A stretch of DNA of 64,000 nt from Helicoverpa zea (lineage: Eukaryota > Arthropoda > Insecta > Lepidoptera > Noctuidae): NCBI RefSeq assembly GCF_022581195.2, contig NC_061462.1, positions 3,968,001 through 4,032,000 on the forward strand. The letters run 5' to 3'. The position numbers and the translations under genes were made by a program. The notes under the pieces were generated by a model, which saw nothing but the letters and a program-made list of their open reading frames with translations, did not search any database and was not told the DNA's origin. Shown here piece by piece: positions 58,701 to 64,000 of the stretch (position 1 is the first letter of the stretch; each line of letters opens with the position of its first letter).

Positions 58701-61700
58701 GAATCATGAACTATTCTTAATTTAGCCATTCGATTTCTTGGATGATATAGGAAATAAATCAATTATGTATACATAAACAGCTTACCACATTCTGAAGCAG
58801 GAATACACTCATCATCTTCGTTTCTAAAGAAACCTTCTTTGCAAACACATCTTGGTGTAGCTGGGTAAACAGGATCACACGGTTTGCCTCTATCTTCGCA
58901 CCTTTCAGAGAAACATTCTTTCGGATTCCGTTTTAGAACTTCATTTGGTCTAGTACAATTAACGGGAGCTGAAATTAACGTTTAGTTTAGAACAAAAATA
59001 TACACTCCTAATTTTCCTTTATAAATATTTAAGTAGGTATCAGAAGCGACACTCACGACAATCAGAAGCGTTGACGCATATTGGATTTTCGTAGCTCAAC
59101 TTCAAGTAGCCAGGCTTACATGCACAACCGCTAGGACAAGGTGCTGCTATAGAACAAGCTACCTGTGCTCGACTGTCAGTAGTAGGGCAGGTATCTCTGC
59201 AACTCACGTTGCAATCTACGTATGTTTGGTTAACTCCACAAGTTGGTGGTTGAACTAGACATGAGAAGAGATTGATAATTAGGCACTCATTTGTAGCTCA
59301 GATCTTTCATTCTTAGGAATGAAAGATGTATTAGTACATAATTGCTTTTGAGGCATTTTAAAACATGCCTCTTAGGAAGTATATACCTATATAAAATCTT
59401 CTTCTGACCAAAATGAGAACCAACGTTTGGTTAATTTAATAAAATATTTACCTCAACAAGATATGCTCTTACCTGGACAGTCGTCTGGGGCGACACATGT
59501 ACCATTTATTTCAGTGAGAATAAACCCTGGTTTACACACACAACCGCCTGGCCGACATACAGCAATACAGACGTTATTTTTTTGTTTTTTATTCCGATTG
59601 GCACAAGTAGCTGGACAGGCACTAGGACAGTCACTGGATGTAGCGTTCAAATCACCATTACATCCTCGATCTACTGGTACAGTGGCTAAAGACGAAAAAA
59701 AATACACTTAACAAGATTTTTTGTAATTTTCCTGTTATTCACCAATTTTGAACCCAATATAGGCTACATCTTATTACAAACTACAGACAACACACGTACC
59801 CTAGAAGTCTCCTGAAGTATGAAAAAATAAATTACAGTCTTTCTGACTACGTATTTTGATTATTTTTGAGACAAATATGCAGCATGGCATATGTGTATGG
59901 ATAGAATATATATTCTAAACATACCTGGACAATCTTCAGGCTTCACACATTTTCCTTTATCATTCAGAATATATCCTTCTTTGCAGACACAGCCGCCTGG
60001 CCCGCATACGGCAGGACATAATATAGCATCTTCCTTACCCAGATCAGCACATTTAGCTGGACACCTACTAGTGCAATCACTGTATGTAGCATTCAAATCT
60101 CCATTGCACCCAAGATTCGCTAAAATAACGTAACTTTATATTATTGCTATTTTAAATCACTGAAACTACAAACAGACAAGGGTTTATTTATCCAATGTGC
60201 AATATTTATGACGCCATTATTCTTCTTAATGGTAATTTACTTGCACTTCGAAGTGAAAGAGAAAACATTACCTGGGCACTTTTTGGGGTCGATACATTTG
60301 CCATCTTTTTCAATCTTTATAAATCCTGGTTTACACACACAGCCGGGCGGCATGCACATTTTGTTGCAAGGTTGGTTTGTATTAGGCTTATCACAAGTTG
60401 CTTGACAAGAGCTTGGACAATCACTAAAGATGGCGTTCTCATCGCCATTGCAGCTTGTGTTTGCTATAGATAGAAAGTAAGATACATTAATTTGATTCCT
60501 GGAGCGTTACACATGCTTATAACATCATCGTATTGTAATTTGTCATTAGGGAGGTTGTCACATGATTAAAACAATAAACCTGGTTATAACAAGTAAAAAT
60601 TGCAACGTAATATTGAACGTACGACATTCTGAAGCAGGAATACACTCATCATCTTCATTCCTAAAGAAACCTTCTTTACAAACACATCTCGGTGTGGCTG
60701 GGTAATCAGGATCACATGGTTTGCCTCTATCTTCACATCTTTCAGAGAAACATTCTTTCGGATTCCGTTTAAGAACTTCGTTCTTTCTATTACAATTAAC
60801 GGCAGCTGAAATTAAAGTTTGGTTTAGAAATAAAACACTCCTTTGTTTTATTTTATATATTGCAATACGATTCGCCATATTTAAAATATTACCAAAAGGC
60901 CTAGCTTTTAAGACTAAAATATAGGTGTGGCCAAAGCAAGCGTTTCTATAGTTAAACCTTTTACTCACGACAATCCGAAGCGTTGACGCATATTGGGTTG
61001 TTGTAGCTCAACTTCAAGTAGCCAGGCTTACATGCACAGCCGCTTGGACAAGGAGCTGCTATAGAACACGCAACCTGTGCCCGACTATCACTGATAGGGC
61101 AGTATTCTGAACATCCATATTTGCAGTCAACGTATGTTTGGTTAGCTCCACAAACGGGTGACTGGCCTGAAGGTAAAATGAAATTTTGGTCGAAACTTCA
61201 TATAACCTTTACTTCTGATGTGTATCTTCCAGGATTATATCAGCCCACTCACCTGGACAATCTTTAGGTTCAATACAAACTCCACCTCGTTCAGACAGAA
61301 TGTACCCTGGTTTGCACTGACAACCATTCAGCACACACACGTCGACACAGGCCTCTGGTTCGGGATCAGCACAAGTGGCTGGACAAGCAGTGTCACATTC
61401 CACTTTCGTTGCGTTGAGATCTTTGCACGCCGCTGGATCTACAAAATTTAAGATTATGTACACCACGACAATACCCTTGAAATCGTGGTAAGCAAAGAAT
61501 ATAAAGGCGAGTCTACGCTAGACGAACCGAGCACGAGCGAAGCACAAACGGAGCCGTTCTCGGCTTGTCGTTTGCGGTGTCAAGTGTGGACGTACAACGA
61601 ACCTACAACGATCACTGTTAGCAAATCCCTTTGTGTTCATCAAAAACCGAGAACAGGCGGAACGCACCCGAGCACGAACAAAATGCTCGCAGCGCGCTCG

Positions 61701-63620
61701 TTAGAGGCTTGTATGTTGGTCCACACTAGACGAATTGTATTCGGCTCTCCTAGCGTAAACGCAGCTTAAAACTGCAGACTAACCTGTACCACATTGATCA
61801 CTCGGTATGCATATACCAAGACTATTTCTAAGATAACCTTCGATACATTTACACCCCGCTGTACAATTTGTTTCTATGCACATGTATGTAGTGTACAGAC
61901 TTTCACATGACTCAGGGGGGCAACGGATCTCGCAGTCAGTTTCCACTTCATTTTCTCCACACACAGCTAGAAGCAAGAAATATCAACAACTGTTTATATA
62001 TATAGTAGAAAACTAGAATAAACATAATTATTAGATTGAATGCACATACGTTTTTCATCGAAACAATCATCAGCAGGCACGCACTCGTCATTATAACTTC
62101 GTAAATGTCCCTGGATACAGTCGCAACCTGGTTCGCATTCCGTTGGTGGACAATAATATGAAGAGTAGATACTCTCGCAGGATTGTGGAGGGCATACTAT
62201 TCGGCAACTAGTTGGCTCTTCATTACGACCACATGAAGAGGGTATCAACGCTAGAAAAAAATATAGAGTACAGTTCTCAAGTAAACCAATACATGCAACT
62301 TTACCAAAGTCCAATAAAACACATGAATCTGATGAAGATAATGCAAATTACAAAATTATAGTTAGACAATTTCACGATGATACAAAACTAGCTTCCGCCC
62401 GCGGCTTCGCCCGCGTCAAGTTCGGTCATATTGCGTTACAAAGAGAACTCTTCAAAAGTCCGGGATAAAAATTATCCTATGTTCATTCACAAGGGCAACT
62501 CTATCTCTGTACCAAATGTTATTAAAATCAGTTCAGTGGTTTAGACGTGAAAGCGACAGACAGAGAGTCAGGCAGAGTTACTTTCGCATTTATAATATTT
62601 GTCGGGATTCTTACGGCATGTTGTTTCAGGTATGCAATCTCCAGTAACATTGTCAAACTTTCTGGCAAAACCAGGCTTGCAAACACAGCCTGTGAATGGT
62701 TCGCAAGTAGCAGCAGGATCCTGCCCGGGTAACAGTCTATTTCCACAGGTTCTTTGGCAAGTTGTATCTTTTACAACGTACCGCGCATTTTTTGGGCAAC
62801 GTTTTGCTTCTAAAAAAGGAAAAATATTAAGTATCGCTCAATTTCACGACTCACACTCACTTCCATTAATAAACCAAATCAAAATGATTTGCAGTAGTAA
62901 AAGATCCGATGCTACATATAATATCAACGATGCAGTAAAAGGATTAATAATATCCAATTTTTATTACCTGGACAATTCCAAGGTCTAACACATTTCCCAT
63001 CAATTTCATTGAGAACAAATCCTTTTCTACATTCGCAGCCATCTTTTACACACATTCTGGCACAAGGTTTAGGATTTGGTGATGCACATGTCAACGGACA
63101 TGGATTTGGGCAGCTTTTGAATATTGCATTACGATCTCTGCATCTGTTGCCTAAAAAAGACATTGGGCATGTTAACAATCAAAAAGAAATCTTCTACGTC
63201 TGTTTTACAACAACTAATTATCGTTAGACAATCCGCAGCACTTTTTCTTTTTGCGAGTAAAAGGCAGTCGAATAGAAATATTGAATGCTCAGTGTTTTGC
63301 CACGTACTGGGCATTTTCAGTGAAGTTATCCGCAGTACTATTTTAGTCAATAGCAGTTTTCTAATTAGTCAAAAAGAAATATTATGATGAAAATGAAAAA
63401 TGAAATAAAGATAAGAACAAACCTCTACGATGACTTATAACAGATGTGTAAGAAGACGATGAAGAAGAGATAGAAGATGATCTAGAACTAAAATGAGCAG
63501 ATGAATTTGATGCTGGATCTGATATTGAATATTCTTTAGTAGCTATGGCATAACCAATAGCATCTGCCTTAGCTGTATAAACTTGATCCTCTGGATTTCC
63601 AATAGGTTCAGTATCAGAAG
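55584..63620 (-). CDS. TIL-C: multi-TIL-domain secreted protein (at least 20 domains), 5' end outside window
   Basis: Minus strand. One Ser-rich exon (63423..63620) is followed by 20 consecutive TIL exons T1-T20 (T1 62968..63150 through T20 55584..55766), each one domain in a phase-1-to-phase-1 exon with GT-AG sites. All keep frame except T19 (56008..56209), which has one extra base. The upstream exons, including the signal peptide, lie beyond 64000; the terminal exon is not settled. Domain types recur in the order c(n)-b-a. Proteins of this layout are often auto-named zonadhesin-like; here that would describe only the repeated TIL domains, since no D-type vWF domain is seen. Expected role: multivalent inhibitor of secreted serine proteases. 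Confidence 0.82.
56008..56209 (-). CDS. TIL-C domain T19 (b-type, one-base shift)
   Basis: CGANKTYVRCNAGC start and CVLGADCR end lie in different frames. The exon is 202 nt; five A (minus strand) at 56037..56041 where four would keep frame. Splice sites intact. Confidence 0.75.
56599..56790 (-). CDS. TIL-C domain T18
   Basis: 10 cysteines, c-type (CNGDRNATSQAC). C5-TAM-C6: Ala at P1. Ends CIQPEDCPG. Confidence 0.87.
57005..57193 (-). CDS. TIL-C domain T17
   Basis: 10 cysteines, c-type (CKGDRNATFVEC). C5-VAA-C6: Ala at P1. T15-T17 arose by duplication with T16 between. Confidence 0.87.
57281..57466 (-). CDS. TIL-C domain T16
   Basis: 10 cysteines, c-type (CKANEVFSDC). C5-IKK-C6: Lys at P1, predicting a trypsin-like target. 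Confidence 0.87.
57599..57787 (-). CDS. TIL-C domain T15
   Basis: 10 cysteines, c-type (CKGDKNATLVNC). C5-VAI-C6: Ala at P1. Very close to T17. Confidence 0.87.
58022..58207 (-). CDS. TIL-C domain T14
   Basis: 10 cysteines, c-type (CKDPNAVFKTC). C5-IAM-C6: Ala at P1, differing from T13 in just this loop and a few other sites. Confidence 0.87.
58451..58639 (-). CDS. TIL-C domain T13
   Basis: 10 cysteines, c-type (CKDPNAVFKSC). C5-IDV-C6: Asp at expected P1. Tandem sister of T14, similarity continuing into the introns. Confidence 0.87.
58786..58968 (-). CDS. TIL-C domain T12 (a-type, 8 cysteines)
   Basis: CTRPNEVLKRNPKEC; lacks C2 and C6. Near-copy of T7. Confidence 0.83.
59057..59254 (-). 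CDS. TIL-C domain T11 (b-type)
   Basis: 10 cysteines; CGVNQTYVDCNVSC. Near-copy of T6, including parts of the neighbouring intron toward T12. Confidence 0.83.
59473..59685 (-). CDS. TIL-C domain T10
   Basis: 10 cysteines, c-type; longest exon (213 nt) because of extra N-terminal residues and a Lys/Asn insert (NRNKKQKNN) before C5. C5-IAV-C6: Ala at P1. Confidence 0.85.
59925..60119 (-). CDS. TIL-C domain T9
   Basis: 10 cysteines, c-type (CNGDLNATYSDC). C5-PAV-C6: Ala at expected P1. Ends CVKPEDCPG. Confidence 0.87.
60272..60463 (-). CDS. TIL-C domain T8
   Basis: 10 cysteines, c-type (CNGDENAIFSDC). C5-NKM-C6: Lys at expected P1. Ends CIDPKKCPG. Confidence 0.85.
60623..60805 (-). CDS. TIL-C domain T7 (a-type, 8 cysteines)
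   Basis: CNRKNEVLKRNPKEC, CEDRGKPC; lacks C2 and C6. Near-copy of T12. Ends CIPASECR. Confidence 0.83.
60969..61166 (-). CDS. TIL-C domain T6 (b-type)
   Basis: 10 cysteines; CGANQTYVDCKYGC and CACKPGYLKLSYNNP. Near-copy of T11. Confidence 0.83.
61253..61438 (-). CDS. TIL-C domain T5
   Basis: 10 cysteines, c-type (CKDLNATKVEC). C5-VDV-C6: Asp at expected P1, unusual. Ends CIEPKDCPG. Confidence 0.87.
61490..61772. repeat. GC-rich insertion in a TIL-C intron, probable MITE
   Basis: About 280 bp of clearly higher GC (CGAACCGAGCACGAGCGAAG) bounded by weak inverted ends, GAGTCTACGCTAGAC and TCCTAGCGTAAACGC. Fills most of the T4-T5 intron. An open frame across it is not a gene. Confidence 0.45.
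61784..61966 (-). CDS. TIL-C domain T4 (d-type)
   Basis: 10 cysteines; CGENEVETDC, CPPESCES. C5-IETN-C6. Ends CIPSDQCGT. Confidence 0.87.
62050..62250 (-). CDS. TIL-C domain T3 (d-type)
   Basis: 10 cysteines; CGRNEEPTSC, CPPQSCES. C5-PPTE-C6. Ends CVPADDC with tail FDEK. Confidence 0.85.
62385..62605 (+). repeat. Family R retroposon 3' fragment
   Basis: Starts ACTAGCTTCCGCCCGCGGCT, contains ATAAAAATTATCCTATGTTC and ends TTTCGCATTTATAATATTTG. Best-preserved copy of the family in the window; lies between T2 and T3. Confidence 0.7.
62615..62809 (-). CDS. TIL-C domain T2 (8 cysteines)
   Basis: Lacks C2 and C6. TTCQRTCGNR and CEPFTGCVC match TIL-A exon 2. The splice donor lies within about 10 nt of a family R retroposon end. 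Confidence 0.8.
62968..63150 (-). CDS. TIL-C domain T1
   Basis: 10 cysteines, c-type. C5-ARM-C6: Arg at expected P1. Ends CVRPWNCPG. Confidence 0.87.
63423..63620 (-). CDS. TIL-C Ser-rich linker exon
   Basis: 198 nt, phase 1 to 1, no cysteine. Encodes SDTEPIGNPEDQVYTAKADA, then a Ser-rich run (SSRSSSISSSSSSYTS) and SHRRG. Comparable with TIL-A exon 4. Confidence 0.7.
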
Positions 63621-64000
63621 CTGTAAACGTAAATGAAAGTCATGACTCACGAAATGCCGTTAAAGTGTGTTGATTAATGTAGTAGATATGAAAATATGTA
63701 AGAAGTTTAATTAGTCACGGCGGTTCGGTAGTAAAAGAGATAATACGTAATTTGGGCAATTAGCATGCATGAAAAGCAAATTAAATTACTGATAGTTATA
63801 ATAAATGTACCCAAAGCTGATTAAACAGATACAAATTTGAATTTTGCAAATGAATTTGGGATAGACGTAGGTACAATCTGGTGTTCTTTGTCAACTAATC
63901 ATAAATAAATAAAAAATATTATATTGGCGCACGAGATTCTTTAGGTTACTGTTGTAATGAGTATTGTTTATTATGAAAACAAGCAATTATGCTTGGTATT

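Noticed and set aside
61485..61769. 94-codon open frame
   Set aside because: Lies in the GC-rich insertion within the T4-T5 intron; composition rather than coding explains it.
47381..63620. A single minus-strand gene with 26 TIL domains
   Set aside because: A clear signal-peptide exon in the correct phase (53298..53367) lies in the 4-kb gap, and with it the left part forms a complete 420-aa frame. Two genes are the simpler reading, though read-through splicing cannot be excluded.

Overview
The window reads as nuclear DNA from a moth, probably a noctuoid. It is AT-rich and intron-containing (GT-AG), and it carries tRNA-derived SINEs, MITEs and non-LTR retrotransposon pieces that I recognise by eye as lepidopteran types; species is not determinable here. 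Nearly every gene I can support encodes secreted TIL-domain (trypsin inhibitor-like, Ascaris-type, cysteine-rich) proteins, so this is a protease-inhibitor gene cluster.

Layout. 1-6.5 kb: five small two-exon genes (TIL-1 to TIL-5), each a signal-peptide exon of exactly 85 nt plus one 10-cysteine domain, in order + + - - +. 6.5-20 kb: gene-poor, with a broken TIL relic (8.6/10.9 kb) split by a 1.45-kb foldback element, several SINEs, and MITEs. 20.8-25.9 kb: TIL-A (+), three domains plus a Ser-rich linker, damaged by a 61-bp tandem duplication and a separate one-base shift. 26.9-35.4 kb: TIL-B (+), two domains, intact. 36-45 kb: repeats, namely a ~118-bp satellite with YY1/Pho-like motifs, a non-LTR retrotransposon with two long open frames nested in a MITE, and a 743-bp palindrome-rich inverted-repeat element. 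47.3-53.4 kb: TIL-D (-), a complete eight-exon gene with a signal peptide and six TIL domains (420 aa). 55.6-63.6 kb and beyond the right edge: TIL-C (-), at least 20 TIL domains, one per phase-1 exon, preceded by a Ser-rich exon; its start lies outside the window.

All multi-domain genes use one TIL domain per symmetrical phase-1 exon, which lets exons be duplicated or lost without breaking the frame. TIL-C and TIL-D domains fall into recurring types and carry different residues at the expected reactive site (Ala, Lys, Arg, Asp), so one polypeptide could present inhibitors of several protease classes. The likely collective role is control of secreted serine proteases (gut, haemolymph, cuticle/silk, or microbial proteases); tissue is not visible from sequence. 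The small genes show exon-by-exon homogenisation consistent with gene conversion. Exon coordinates were read by hand from splice consensus, reading phase and domain pattern and have not been checked against transcripts.
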